From an uncultured Nioella sp. (GTDB taxonomy: Bacteria > Pseudomonadota > Alphaproteobacteria > Rhodobacterales > Rhodobacteraceae): a stretch of 64,000 nt of DNA. The stretch is taken from assembly GCA_947498125.1 (NCBI GenBank), contig CANMJH010000001.1, positions 1,178,001 through 1,242,000 of the forward strand, written 5' to 3'. This document shows positions 36,455 to 45,777 of this stretch, in pieces; within the stretch, counting starts at the first letter, position 1; each line of letters starts with the position of its first letter. Under the pieces are notes generated by a model. The model saw only the letters and a list, made by a program, of their open reading frames with translations. It had not been told where the DNA came from and ran no database searches. The translations under genes and the position numbers were made by a program.

Positions 36455-36601
36455 CTACTCGCGCCCGACCGGAAAAAGTATCAGTCACAAGGTCTTTGTG
36501 ATAGCTTCCTTTCCAGAGGCACGGCTGATTGCAGTGGCACTTGGCGTCGCTCGCACCGGTCCGGGGAAAACCGCAGGCCTTTTTTAGAAGGAATTCCTGA
36601 G

Positions 36602-36880
36602 ATGACCAAAGTTTTTTGCGGCCTGATAGCCGCAACTGTTGTGCTGTTCTTTCCTTTGCCAGGGGTCGCGCAAAATAGCGATGCGGCCGCCCTCCAAGAA
36701 GCAGAGAACACCGGGTATTGTGGTGAGTTACCGGTGCATTTTGCGTATTATGAGGAGGATGGGAGTTTGATGTTTTTCTGCTCCGGCCCTCTGATCGATC
36801 TAAACCCGTCCTCTGACGTTCCGTTTCAACCAGAAGGAACAGAAGGTCCGATCAACTCAGAAAGATGGCTGTCACAATAA
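36602..36880 (+). CDS. Small secreted protein with paired cysteines, unknown function
   Basis: The ATG at 36602 follows AAGGAA and gives 92 residues. The signal peptide is good (FCGLIAATVVLFFPLPGVAQ). The mature part is acidic, with cysteines in TGYCGELP and MFFCSGP that could form a disulfide. I do not recognise a family. It lies between the VCBS remnant and the intact VCBS-like gene, both on the other strand, and may be a recent insertion between two duplicated copies. Confidence 0.55.
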   Translation: MTKVFCGLIAATVVLFFPLPGVAQNSDAAALQEAENTGYCGELPVHFAYYEEDGSLMFFCSGPLIDLNPSSDVPFQPEGTEGPINSERWLSQ

Positions 36881-36983
36881 TTCGCGAGCGAGACCTTGTG
36901 GACGTGTCGGCTCGGAATCGTCGTCTTGCCCCCTTCTCGGGATAGACAGTGCCAAATTGCTAATGGTGCGTGGCGCGGCTGCG

Positions 36984-37762
36984 TTAGAGTGTGCAGGCCA
37001 GTGCGGCGGTCAGGTTTGACGGCGACCAGCCGCCCAGATCGAGCGCGCTCAGGGTCTGACCATCCAAGCGGGTGGCGATGAGGCGGGACCAATCCGCATT
37101 GGCGGTAATGATCTCGGGACCCGCGCCGCAATCGCGGATGCCGGAGGATATGAAATCCTCGCCAATGCGGTGATTGGTGAGGCCCCCGGCAGCGGCAACC
37201 TCTGTTAGGGTTTCGTTCTCATAACGCCAGACGCGCAGGGTACGCGCCAAATGGGGACGGTCGATATAGGCGATTTCTAGGGCGCCATCACCATCGAGAT
37301 CGGCAACCCCGATAATCGCCAGCCAGCGGCGGGATTGGCCGATATAGGGCGTTGTGGCATCAAGCACCAAATCGCTGCCCGTCCAACGGTACACCGCGAC
37401 CTGAGCGCCTTGTCCGGCGCGGCTGCGTGTGGTGATGACCTCATTCACGCCATCGCCATCCAGATCAACAAGGCGCGGCGCGATGTCTTCGAAAACATGG
37501 GCCGGGTCCAGCTCAAGCATATGTCCGCAAAGCCCGGCATTGCCCATCGCATTGACCCATAGCGTGGCCGGTTCGTGTTGGCGGCCCAAAACGTAATGCT
37601 GATAGCGGGTGGTCGCGTCATTATACCATGCGCGGCTCACCGGGCCGGAACCGGCCCCTGTGACCACGCTGGCAGGGTAATCCGTGACCGACGCAGGATC
37701 GACGGTGCAGGCCGCAGCAGGTGCGGCGCAGAGGGCCAGAAAGAATGCCAGCCCCCGCAGCA

Positions 37763-37763
<1 letters not shown>
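36984..37763 (-). CDS. Secreted FG-GAP/VCBS-repeat-like protein
   Basis: The 259-residue protein has a signal peptide (MLRGLAFFLALCAAPAAA). It has at least two Ca2+-binding-like repeats of FG-GAP/VCBS type: LVDLDGDGVNEVITT and VADLDGDGALEIAYI. The C-terminal part is shared with the remnant at 36239. Such proteins are extracytoplasmic beta-propeller-like binders. Its start overlaps the ferredoxin stop by one base (TAATG), so the two are probably co-transcribed. Confidence 0.75.
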
Positions 37764-38428
<665 letters not shown>

Positions 38429-38443
38429 GTTCTATATTTGTTC
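38429..38443. promoter_or_regulatory. LexA-type SOS box (GTTC-N7-GTTC)
   Basis: GTTC (38429-38432) and GTTC (38440-38443) are separated by seven bases (TATATTT), exactly the direct-repeat LexA operator of alphaproteobacteria. It lies five bases before the ATG of the DnaE2-like fragment. TACAAT at 38418-38423 is a possible -10 element. In this class the imuA-imuB-dnaE2 mutasome genes carry such boxes. Confidence 0.7.
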
Positions 38444-38448
38444 TCATT

Positions 38449-38844
38449 ATGGAACCCAATATCCGCCCCCCTGACTGGCCACGCCCGCCCGTGGCTCTGC
38501 CCCACCAGATGCTGGATCTGCCGCCCATGAATGCGCGGGTGACGGTGGCGGGGCTGGTGTTGGTACGTCAACGCCCCGGCACGGCTAAGGGCGTGATTTT
38601 CCTCACGCTTGAGGATGAGACGGGCGTGTGCAACGTCGTGGTCTGGCGCAAAATCTATGAACGGTTTCGCCGGGCTGTTGTTGGCGGGCGGCTATTGCGC
38701 GTCACAGGCCGGGTGCAGCGCGATCATGGCGTCACGCATGTGATTGCCGATGAGGTCGAGGATATCTCGGACATGCTGGATCTGCTATTGCACCGCGCCG
38801 AGGATCAGGCCGATCCGCAACAGACCGCCGGAAATCGCGATTAA
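38449..38844 (+). pseudogene. DnaE2 (error-prone DNA polymerase) C-terminal OB-fold fragment
   Basis: The frame from ATG 38449 gives 131 residues, of which about 25-115 match the C-terminal OB-fold of DnaE2: NARVTVAGLVLVRQRPGTAK, GVIFLTLEDETG, VVVWRKIYERFRRAVVGGRL, HVIADEVEDISDML. Full DnaE2 is over 1000 residues; the PHP, polymerase and HhH domains are absent. A LexA-type box directly abuts the start codon and leaves no room for a ribosome site. The simplest reading is the scar of a large deletion in an SOS-controlled mutagenesis operon. An expressed small OB-fold protein is the alternative. Confidence 0.7.
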
Positions 38845-38913
38845 TCCATGCCAATGCTTTTCGCAGCTGCAAAAGACGCGTAAGTTGCGCGCAAACGCCC
38901 CCGAAGGGGCAAA

Positions 38914-39486
38914 ATGAGCAGAGCAACAGGCGACATGACAGCCAAATGGATCTTCGCGGCAGGGTTAATGGCAATGACTGGTTGCGTCTCAAGCGGGGCG
39001 GGGCTGAGCCATCTTGTCGATCGCGACGGCGCAATTGTCACGCGCGGCGAAGGCCCTGACGATGCGCGCCCCGAAGCATGCTATGCGCAGGATGTAACCC
39101 CGGCCACCATTGAAACCGTGACCGAACAGGTGATGATCCAACCCCCTCAGATCGGCGCAGATGGCACCGTGCGCGCGCCAGCCATTTTCCGTACCGAGAC
39201 GCGCCAGGCAATTGTTCAGGAACGCCGCGAGATCTGGTTTGAAACGCCCTGCGAGGCCGAAACCAACCCCGATTTCATCGCGGCCCTGCAACGCGCCCTT
39301 GGTGCGCGGGGTGTCTATTCGGGCCCTATTACCGGGCAGATGGATATGCGCACCCGCCGCGCCGTACGGGTTTTTCAGGAACCGCAGGGGCTCAACAGCG
39401 GTGTTCTCTCGCTGGCAGCCGCCCGTATTCTTGGCCTCGCGGTTTGGGACCCTGACGCCGCCGGCATCCGCGACGACGCAATCTGA
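38914..39486 (+). CDS. Lipoprotein with C-terminal peptidoglycan-binding domain
   Basis: The 190-residue protein has a lipoprotein signal (AAGLMAMTGC); ATG at 38914 or 38935 could start it. The C-terminal 65 residues form a PG_binding_1 domain (DFIAALQRALGARGVYSGPI, TGQMDMRTRRAVRVFQ). The middle contains an Ile/Gln/Thr-rich segment (ETVTEQVMIQPPQIG). It probably tethers the outer membrane to the wall or binds peptidoglycan there. Its neighbours give no further hint. Confidence 0.8.
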   Translation: MSRATGDMTAKWIFAAGLMAMTGCVSSGAGLSHLVDRDGAIVTRGEGPDDARPEACYAQDVTPATIETVTEQVMIQPPQIGADGTVRAPAIFRTETRQAIVQERREIWFETPCEAETNPDFIAALQRALGARGVYSGPITGQMDMRTRRAVRVFQEPQGLNSGVLSLAAARILGLAVWDPDAAGIRDDAI

Positions 39487-39679
39487 TACCCCTCCAACCC
39501 CGAAAAAATCAGACGGCGCCCAACGGGCCGCCGCCTGTCTCGGCGCGTGCCGAGCGGTTCCGGAAAATCGTTCCTTGCAATCGCCTTGTCACTATGTGCA
39601 TTTATAAAACAATATCATGCGTGATCCCTTTGGCCGTAAATCAGAGGGGCCACGTTTTGAAAGATAGGGATCGGGGCAA

Positions 39680-40555
39680 ATGGCACATTTGAATTCATTC
39701 GCAAGACAATCCCTGCGAACCCACATTTCCGGAGATCGCTGCATAAAACCGCTTTCGGTTTTTGACCCTGTCACCGCACGGATGGCCGAAGATCACGGCG
39801 CTGATGCAATGATGTTAGCAGGCTCAGTCGCGTCAATGGTTCACTTGGGCGATCCAGACCTGATGACGCTGGCATTACCAGAGCTTGGCTGCTTGTCCGG
39901 CCGCATTGCGCGTGCCGCAAATATTCCGCTGATTGTCGATGCCGATCATGGTTTTGGCAATGCACTGAATGTCCGGCGCACCGTGATGGAGCTTGAGCGT
40001 GAGGGCGTTTCGGCCCTGACAATTGAAGATACTGAACTGCCCACCGCCTTTGGAAATGACATCACGCCACGGCTGATCCCTAAAGACGAGGCCGTGGGCA
40101 AAATGCACGCCGCACTGGCCGCGCGCAGTGACCCCGGCATGATCATCATTGGACGCACCGGGGCGACGGGGCTCGGCGACATCGCTGACACGATTGACCG
40201 GCTGCAAGCCTATGAGGCGGCGGGCGTCGATATGGTGTTTATCCGCGCCGTCAAAACGGCAGGCGAGTTGAACGAAATATCGGACGCAATGCACGTGCCC
40301 ATTATGCTAAGCCCGTCAAACCCTGACCTGCGCGATCTTGATTTATTAAGCAAAACCAAAGTGCGGATCGTTCTTGCGGGTCATCGCCCCATCATGGCGG
40401 CCTACCGCGCAGCATCCGATGCGATGGCCTCAGATATGAGTGACGCCGACGCGCCCGACAGCCTGCCAAAGGAAAAATTGCGGGCCTATACAAAAAAAGA
40501 TCAGTTCGACGCGATGGCCCAATCCTATCTGACCCCAAAGCCTGATGTGACTTAG
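39680..40555 (+). CDS. Isocitrate lyase/PEP mutase family enzyme
   Basis: The 291-residue TIM-barrel protein belongs to the ICL/PEP-mutase superfamily, resembling the oxaloacetate decarboxylase/2,3-dimethylmalate lyase branch. Visible are MMLAGSVASMVHLGDPDL, PLIVDADHGFGNALNVRRTV (Mg ligands) and ALTIEDTELP. The Cys of the KKCGH motif used by isocitrate and methylisocitrate lyases is absent, so a C-C lyase of that kind is less likely than a decarboxylase-like activity. It begins the catabolic cluster; the next gene follows after 47 bases. Confidence 0.82.
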   Translation: MAHLNSFARQSLRTHISGDRCIKPLSVFDPVTARMAEDHGADAMMLAGSVASMVHLGDPDLMTLALPELGCLSGRIARAANIPLIVDADHGFGNALNVRRTVMELEREGVSALTIEDTELPTAFGNDITPRLIPKDEAVGKMHAALAARSDPGMIIIGRTGATGLGDIADTIDRLQAYEAAGVDMVFIRAVKTAGELNEISDAMHVPIMLSPSNPDLRDLDLLSKTKVRIVLAGHRPIMAAYRAASDAMASDMSDADAPDSLPKEKLRAYTKKDQFDAMAQSYLTPKPDVT

Positions 40556-40602
40556 GCCATTGGCCAGCTTACACTCGGAAAAACGCGTGAGGAGGACGCG
40601 GG

Positions 40603-41802
40603 ATGCCCCAAGACATCACAAACATGCGCGACGGCGCAAAGACCGCTCCCTTTGACACCACAAAGCTGGATCAGCTTATGGACACGGCCGGGCTGGACCT
40701 TGTGATCGCATCAAGCAAGCACAACGTACAGTATCTTTTGGGCGGCCACCGATCCTCGTTCTTTCACTTTATGGATGCCGTCGGCACCAGCCGCTATCTC
40801 CCTCTTTTCATCAATCCCAAAGGCCGACCCGATCTGGCAGCCTATATCGGTCATAAACTGGAAAGCAGTGATCATGACGCCCACCCGTTTTGGGTGCCGT
40901 TTTGTTCAACCACTGCCTTTGGCGTTGCCGATGCGGTGGCTGGCGCCGTGGCTCATGTCAAAGATCAGGGCGTCGAGCCGCGCTGCATCGGCACCGAAGA
41001 GGCTTTCTTACCATTTGAAGCACATCGCGCCCTTTGCGCGGCTTTTCCAGCGGCTGAATTTAGCGATGCTCTTTTCCCGCTTGAACGCTTGCGGGCCGTC
41101 AAAACAGATTGGGAAATTGAGCAACTGACCCAAGCCTCAGAACGAGTACTGGCCGCAATGTTAGCGACCTTTGAGCGGACCCAAGCCGGGATGACCAAGG
41201 CCGAAATTATTGAAATTCTGCGCTTTGAAGAGGTAAAGCGTGGATTGACATATGAATATTGCTGGCTGTCCTTCGGGCCAAACCTGAACCGCGTTGCGAC
41301 GGATCAAAGGTTGGAAGACGGCGCTGCCATCTCCATCGATTCTGGTGCAAATTTTGCAGGCTATGTAGGGGATCTGGCGCGAATGGCCATTTCGGGCACG
41401 CCAGATAGCGAACACATCCGGCTGTTGGACCAGATTGAAACCATCCAAAACGCTGCGTTTGACAAGATCGCGCCTGGCAGCACCGGCCGAGACATTCACA
41501 GCGCGGCTGAGGCGGCCCGCAGCAAATCCTCGATACACGAGCATTCGCATTTTGTGGCGCATGGGATGGGCTTGATCAGCCATGAAGCCCCGCGCCTGAC
41601 AAGCGACGGGCCCATTCGCTATGACGGGTATGACGCCGATAACCCGCTGGAACCGGGTATGGTAATCTCGGTTGAAACGACGGCGGCCGACCCTAGCCGC
41701 GGCGCGGTCAAATTAGAGGACGCACTTCTGATCACGGATGCGGGGTTTCGGTTTCTTGGCGAAGGGGCGCGAGGCTGGAACCGCGTAGGAGGCAACCGAT
41801 GA
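40603..41802 (+). CDS. M24-family metallohydrolase (Xaa-Pro peptidase/creatinase fold)
   Basis: The 399-residue protein follows a strong GAGGAGG site. It has the pita-bread fold with all five metal ligands in context: Asp in SIDSGANFAGYVGDLAR (two), His in FVAHGMGLISHE, Glu in VISVETT and Glu in KLEDALL. The N-terminal creatinase-like domain is present (LVIASSKHNVQYLLGG). M24 relatives include Xaa-Pro dipeptidases, creatinase and ectoine hydrolase. In this cluster a small amide or amidine substrate is more likely than a peptide. It overlaps the next gene by four bases. Confidence 0.85.
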   Translation: MPQDITNMRDGAKTAPFDTTKLDQLMDTAGLDLVIASSKHNVQYLLGGHRSSFFHFMDAVGTSRYLPLFINPKGRPDLAAYIGHKLESSDHDAHPFWVPFCSTTAFGVADAVAGAVAHVKDQGVEPRCIGTEEAFLPFEAHRALCAAFPAAEFSDALFPLERLRAVKTDWEIEQLTQASERVLAAMLATFERTQAGMTKAEIIEILRFEEVKRGLTYEYCWLSFGPNLNRVATDQRLEDGAAISIDSGANFAGYVGDLARMAISGTPDSEHIRLLDQIETIQNAAFDKIAPGSTGRDIHSAAEAARSKSSIHEHSHFVAHGMGLISHEAPRLTSDGPIRYDGYDADNPLEPGMVISVETTAADPSRGAVKLEDALLITDAGFRFLGEGARGWNRVGGNR

Positions 41803-42863
41803 CCCATGCTGGTGCCTTCGCCTCGGCTGCGTGTCTGACGCGGTTTTCTGAAGCAGTTTTTGCAGATTGCGGGCTTGCGCAAGCCCATTGCCAGATCATC
41901 GCGAAAGACCTGGTCAAAGCCAATCTCAGGGGTGTCGACTCGCATGGGATTTCGCGAATACCGATGTATGTAGATCGCCTCGGCCGAGGGCTGGCTAATG
42001 CTGCGCCAGATATCGAATTGGTGAACCTCGCCGGTGCTGTTTCACAAGTTGATGCAGATAACGCGATGGGATTCATCCCCGCACATATGGCGATGGATGA
42101 GGCATGCGATTTAGCGAAAACCGCCGGAATTGGTTTGGTTGGCGTCCATAATTCAACTCATTTCGGCATGGCCGCTCTTTATGTGTTGCAAGCTATCTCG
42201 CGCGGTTACGTCTCGATGGTCTTCACCAATTCGTCGCCCGCTATGCCTATGTGGGGCGGGCGCAGCACCTTTTTGGGCGCAAGCCCGATGGCGGCTGGGT
42301 TCCCTGCGGGGCAACACGCGCCATTTGTGATGGATATGGCGATGACGGTGATTGCGCGCGGCAAACTTCGCTTAGCAGCAGGGCGCGGAGAGCCGATTGC
42401 GGAGGGGCTGGCACTGGATGCTGACGGCAATCCGACAACAGACGCGGCCAAAGCCTTTGAAGGGGTTTGCCTGCCCTTTGGCGGGGTCAAAGGGTCTGTT
42501 CTGGGAACGATGGTCGATATGATGGCCGGTCTGCTCACGGGGGCCAATTTCGGCGGCGCGGTCAAACCCCTCTATCATGATCACAGCGCGCCTCAGAACG
42601 TGGGCCATGTGTTTTTGGCTATAAAACCCGATCTTTTCCTAAGCCTGACGGATTACGAGGCGCGCATGGATGAGTATTTTGAGCGCGTCAAAGCATTGCC
42701 CAAGGCCGCCGGCGTTAACGAGATATTGATGCCCGGCGAACCTGAAGCCCGGCGCGAGGCGGAGCGTCTGAAAAACGGTATTCCGCTGACCCAATCAATT
42801 TTGGAAGATCTCAATCAGGTTGCCCGAGACCGCGGGCTGCCTTTGCTGGTGCCGGACCTTTGA
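41799..42863 (+). CDS. Ldh-family NAD(P)H-dependent oxidoreductase (malate/L-lactate dehydrogenase type 2)
   Basis: The 354-residue protein belongs to the type-2 malate/L-lactate dehydrogenase family, which includes ureidoglycolate, sulfolactate and diketogulonate dehydrogenases. Signatures are NLRGVDSHGISRIPMYVDRL near the start, VGVHNSTHFGMAALY, and FVMDMAMTVIARGKL. These enzymes oxidise 2-hydroxyacids to 2-oxoacids. It is coupled to the M24 gene (ATGA overlap) and to the next gene (ATG three bases after its stop). The substrate in this pathway is unknown. Confidence 0.88.
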   Translation: MTHAGAFASAACLTRFSEAVFADCGLAQAHCQIIAKDLVKANLRGVDSHGISRIPMYVDRLGRGLANAAPDIELVNLAGAVSQVDADNAMGFIPAHMAMDEACDLAKTAGIGLVGVHNSTHFGMAALYVLQAISRGYVSMVFTNSSPAMPMWGGRSTFLGASPMAAGFPAGQHAPFVMDMAMTVIARGKLRLAAGRGEPIAEGLALDADGNPTTDAAKAFEGVCLPFGGVKGSVLGTMVDMMAGLLTGANFGGAVKPLYHDHSAPQNVGHVFLAIKPDLFLSLTDYEARMDEYFERVKALPKAAGVNEILMPGEPEARREAERLKNGIPLTQSILEDLNQVARDRGLPLLVPDL

Positions 42864-42865
42864 CG

Positions 42866-43657
42866 ATGCTTGTGCCGCTTTCTGCCCATATCGGATACCT
42901 TTTTGCCGACGCCCCTTTGGCAAAGCGTTTTGGTCTTGCAAAAGCCGCCTGGTTTGACGCGGTCGAACATCCCGCCCCTTTCGAACTGCCTGCCACCGAG
43001 TTGCGAAAGATCTTGGCAGGCGAAGGGTTGCGCCTGAGCCAAATCACGTCCGACCTTGGGCATCCCGGAGAAAAGGGCATCGCCGCCCTACCCGGCCGCG
43101 AGGCCGAGTTTCGGGAAGGCTTTAAGCGGGCATTGGATTACGCAGAAGAAGCGGGCGCGCATTTCGTTCACGCCATGGCGGGTGCGCCGCCCCTTCACGA
43201 TCGCGGCGCGCGTGCCGAGGAGGCCTACCGGAGCAACATGGACGCGGCGCTGGCCCAATGCGCGGGCCGAAAACCCCGCCTATTGATTGAAACAATTAGT
43301 CATAGCGCCCTGCCCTTCTATCACCTGAACGCCTTCGACCAGAGGTTCAAAACGGCCCGCGAATTGCCCGGAATCCTCTGCTTGGTCGATAGCTACCATG
43401 CAGCAGCAAACGGCGAAGACATGGGCGCATTAATCAAAGACGCTGCGGGGCGTCTTGGTCACATTCACCTTGCCGATTTTCCCGGGCGCCATGAGCCCGG
43501 CAGTGGAAATCTGGATTTTGACGCAATTTTGCGCGCACTTGGCGCGGCCAATTACGACGGTGCAATCGGGTTCGAATATATCCCATCGCAGGGCACACAT
43601 CTTGGTTGGCTGCCCAAGTTCCGCGCAAAGCGCGATGCCATTTTTCATCTCAGATAA
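42866..43657 (+). CDS. Hydroxypyruvate isomerase-like TIM-barrel protein
   Basis: From ATG at 42866 the protein has 263 residues. The AP-endonuclease-2/xylose-isomerase-like TIM barrel is recognised by the first strand (LSAHIGYLFADAPLAKRFGL), LLIETIS, CLVDSYHAAANGED, HIHLADFPGRHEPGSG and IGFEYIP, which carry the metal-binding Glu, Asp, His and Glu. Relatives isomerise hydroxypyruvate/tartronate semialdehyde or similar small sugars. It is co-transcribed with its neighbours. Confidence 0.85.
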   Translation: MLVPLSAHIGYLFADAPLAKRFGLAKAAWFDAVEHPAPFELPATELRKILAGEGLRLSQITSDLGHPGEKGIAALPGREAEFREGFKRALDYAEEAGAHFVHAMAGAPPLHDRGARAEEAYRSNMDAALAQCAGRKPRLLIETISHSALPFYHLNAFDQRFKTARELPGILCLVDSYHAAANGEDMGALIKDAAGRLGHIHLADFPGRHEPGSGNLDFDAILRALGAANYDGAIGFEYIPSQGTHLGWLPKFRAKRDAIFHLR

Positions 43658-43674
43658 GCTAGAGAGACACGCAA

Positions 43675-44386
43675 ATGATGGCCACAATCAACCCCGCGAC
43701 AGGTCAGGTAATTGGCAGTTACACGCTCCATTCTGCCACGGACATTGACGCCGCCTTGGCTGGCGCTGCGCAGGCGCAAGCAGATTGGAGTCAGGTCGCA
43801 ATCCAAGACCGCGTTGTTTTATTGACCGGAATGTCGGGCGAGCTGCGCAAAGGGAAACCGGGCTTCGCAGAGTTGATAACCCAAGAGATGGGCAAACCCA
43901 TCACAGAAGCGCTCGGCGAGATCGAAAAATCTGCGGTGACGTGCGAGTTTTATGCTAAGGCTGCGTCAAAATTTCTGGCGAATGAGGCTGTTGCGTCCAG
44001 TGCCACCGAAAGCGCCGTTTTTTTTGACCCGTTGGGTGTCGTCCATGCGATCATGCCGTGGAATTACTCGTTCTGGCAGGTCTTTCGTTTCATTGCTCCG
44101 GCCCTGGCGGCCGGAAATGGCGGCATTTTAAAACTTGCGGCCAATGTCTGCGGTTGCGCGTTAATCATTGCAAAAATCCTGGCCCGCCCCGGATGCCCGG
44201 ACGGTTTGATGCGCAGCATAGTGATCGATGCGCCTGACATCGCCGGGATTATCGCCGATGACCGCATCCGATGCACGTCTGCCTTTTGGCGGCATCAAGA
44301 AATCCGGCGACTGGTGCGAGCTTGGCAGCTAGGGCATCCGCGAATTTACCAATATCAAAACTGTCTGGGTTGGACCGGCAGTTTAA
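43675..44386 (+). pseudogene. Succinate-semialdehyde dehydrogenase-like ALDH with internal deletion
   Basis: The first about 200 codons are a normal ALDH N-terminus (TINPATGQVIGSY, ITQEMGKPITEALGEIEKSA, HAIMPWNYSFWQVFRF), ending near IIADDRIR. The sequence then jumps in another frame to the family's C-terminus: DARLPFGGIKKSG (from about 44269) and GIREFTNIKTVWVGPAV, stop TAA at 44384-44386. A TAG interrupts the gap between these two (SGDWCELGS then stop). About 200 residues, including the catalytic Cys and Glu, are missing, so it cannot be active. The remaining frame ends at 44391 with unrelated residues. Confidence 0.85.
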
Positions 44387-44398
44387 AATGAGGCCCCC

Positions 44399-44815
44399 AT
44401 GACAAAACCAGCAATACTCAGCCCTGCCACCCTGCCCGTAAATGATCGCGGAAATGGCGCGCGCACGATCCCGCTTGTCACTACGGACGTTGGATCAACG
44501 AGCATGATCAACGGGATAACCGAGTTTGACCCGCATGCAAAGATTGGCATGCACATGCACAATTGCGAAGAAAGCGTGATGATTTTGGAAGGGGACGCAA
44601 TCGCGGAAATTGATGGCGAGCGCTATCAACTAAGCGCGGGCGACACGACGTGGATTCCGGCAAATGTACCGCATCGGTTCCTAAACGAAAGCGATGCCAC
44701 GATGCGCATTTTCTGGATTTACGCCTCGATTGATGCAAACCGCACGATGATTGAAACCGGCGAGACCAAGACGATTGCGAAAGAACATCGCGACGCCATC
44801 CGCGTGAAATCGTGA
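44399..44815 (+). CDS. Cupin-domain protein
   Basis: The 138-residue protein is a single cupin barrel. Motif 1 is KIGMHMHNCEESVMILEG (His, His, Glu ligands) and motif 2 is AGDTTWIPANVPHRFLN (His ligand), so metal binding is probable. It may be an isomerase, dioxygenase or binding protein for a pathway intermediate. It is the last gene of the plus-strand cluster, 12 bases after the aldehyde dehydrogenase pseudogene stop, and its own stop nearly meets the convergent GntR gene. Confidence 0.85.
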   Translation: MTKPAILSPATLPVNDRGNGARTIPLVTTDVGSTSMINGITEFDPHAKIGMHMHNCEESVMILEGDAIAEIDGERYQLSAGDTTWIPANVPHRFLNESDATMRIFWIYASIDANRTMIETGETKTIAKEHRDAIRVKS

Positions 44816-44816
44816 T

Positions 44817-45716
44817 CTAATCATCAGTGTCCATATCAGCCGCAACAAATAACTCGGCGCGCGCCTTTTGATCGCGCGCGCCGCTCAAATGCTCTTTCAT
44901 CTTGGCTGCGGCAAGCCCCATGTCTTCCGCGTCGATCGCATCTAAAATGGCAAGGTGTTCCGCATTTTGGCCGCGCACTTGGTCGTGGATCAAGGTTTGG
45001 CGGTATTCAATCAGACGACGAAGTTGGTTGAGCTTTTGTACCGTGCCAAAGACAAATCTGTTGCCAGATAGTTTGGCCAACCCTTCATGAAAACCTGCGT
45101 TCGTTTCGACCAATTCTTGCGGCGTCAGGTCTTGCCAGCCGCCATCGCGGATCATCTCTTGGGTCCGCCTGAGCCCATCAAGCACGCCCCTATCCTGATG
45201 GAAGCCCTCGGCGGCTAATCCCCAAGGTTCTAACATTTGCCGTAACTCATAATTTTCGCGATATGCCTCAACGGAATCAATCAGCGCCGCAAACCGCCAC
45301 CCACGGCCTTCATTTGGTTCAACCCAGCCCTCGGCCGACATGCGCGACAAGATCCGCCGCAACACAGGACGCGACACGCCATAGAGCTGCATCAGTTTGT
45401 TTTCACTTATTTTATCCGGCAAAAGCCGGGAAAGCCGGTCATCAGCGATCTTGAAATACAGCGCATCAACTGATGATGTGGCATCATCAAACGTCAATCC
45501 ACCTGCACGAGTGTCTTTGACAAAATATCCCAAATTCGGCTCGCGTCTCAGAACGCCTTGCTCTTCCAAAACCGATAAAGCGGCCCGAATAGGCGGGCGG
45601 GACGTGCCAAGATGGTCGCGCAGGCTTTGCTCTGTAATATGGTGCCCAATCTCAAGCCCAGAGGTGCGGATATGGCTGAGAATTTTCTCAGCAAGGGATC
45701 GGTGGAAGTCATTCAT
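44817..45716 (-). CDS. GntR-type regulator with two winged-helix segments and an FCD domain
   Basis: In this 299-residue protein residues about 5-67 form a GntR-like winged helix (LAEKILSHIRTSGLEIG, HITEQSLRDHLGTSRPPIRA, VLRREPNLGYFV). A second similar segment follows at about 84-145 (FKIADDRLSRLLPDKISENK, LMQLYGVSRPVLRRILSRMS, WVEPNEGRGWRF). An FCD-type effector domain occupies about 150-285 (YELRQMLEPWGLAAE, NAGFHEGLAKLSGN, EHLAILDAIDAEDMGLA). Ordinary FadR-type regulators carry one such helix. It is convergent with the catabolic cluster and is its likely regulator. Confidence 0.82.
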   Translation of the reverse strand: MNDFHRSLAEKILSHIRTSGLEIGHHITEQSLRDHLGTSRPPIRAALSVLEEQGVLRREPNLGYFVKDTRAGGLTFDDATSSVDALYFKIADDRLSRLLPDKISENKLMQLYGVSRPVLRRILSRMSAEGWVEPNEGRGWRFAALIDSVEAYRENYELRQMLEPWGLAAEGFHQDRGVLDGLRRTQEMIRDGGWQDLTPQELVETNAGFHEGLAKLSGNRFVFGTVQKLNQLRRLIEYRQTLIHDQVRGQNAEHLAILDAIDAEDMGLAAAKMKEHLSGARDQKARAELFVAADMDTDD

Positions 45717-45777
45717 ACGACGTCAGTACCACGCGAATTACGCGATTTCGACTGCTTTGCGGCCGGAAGGTTTTGCC

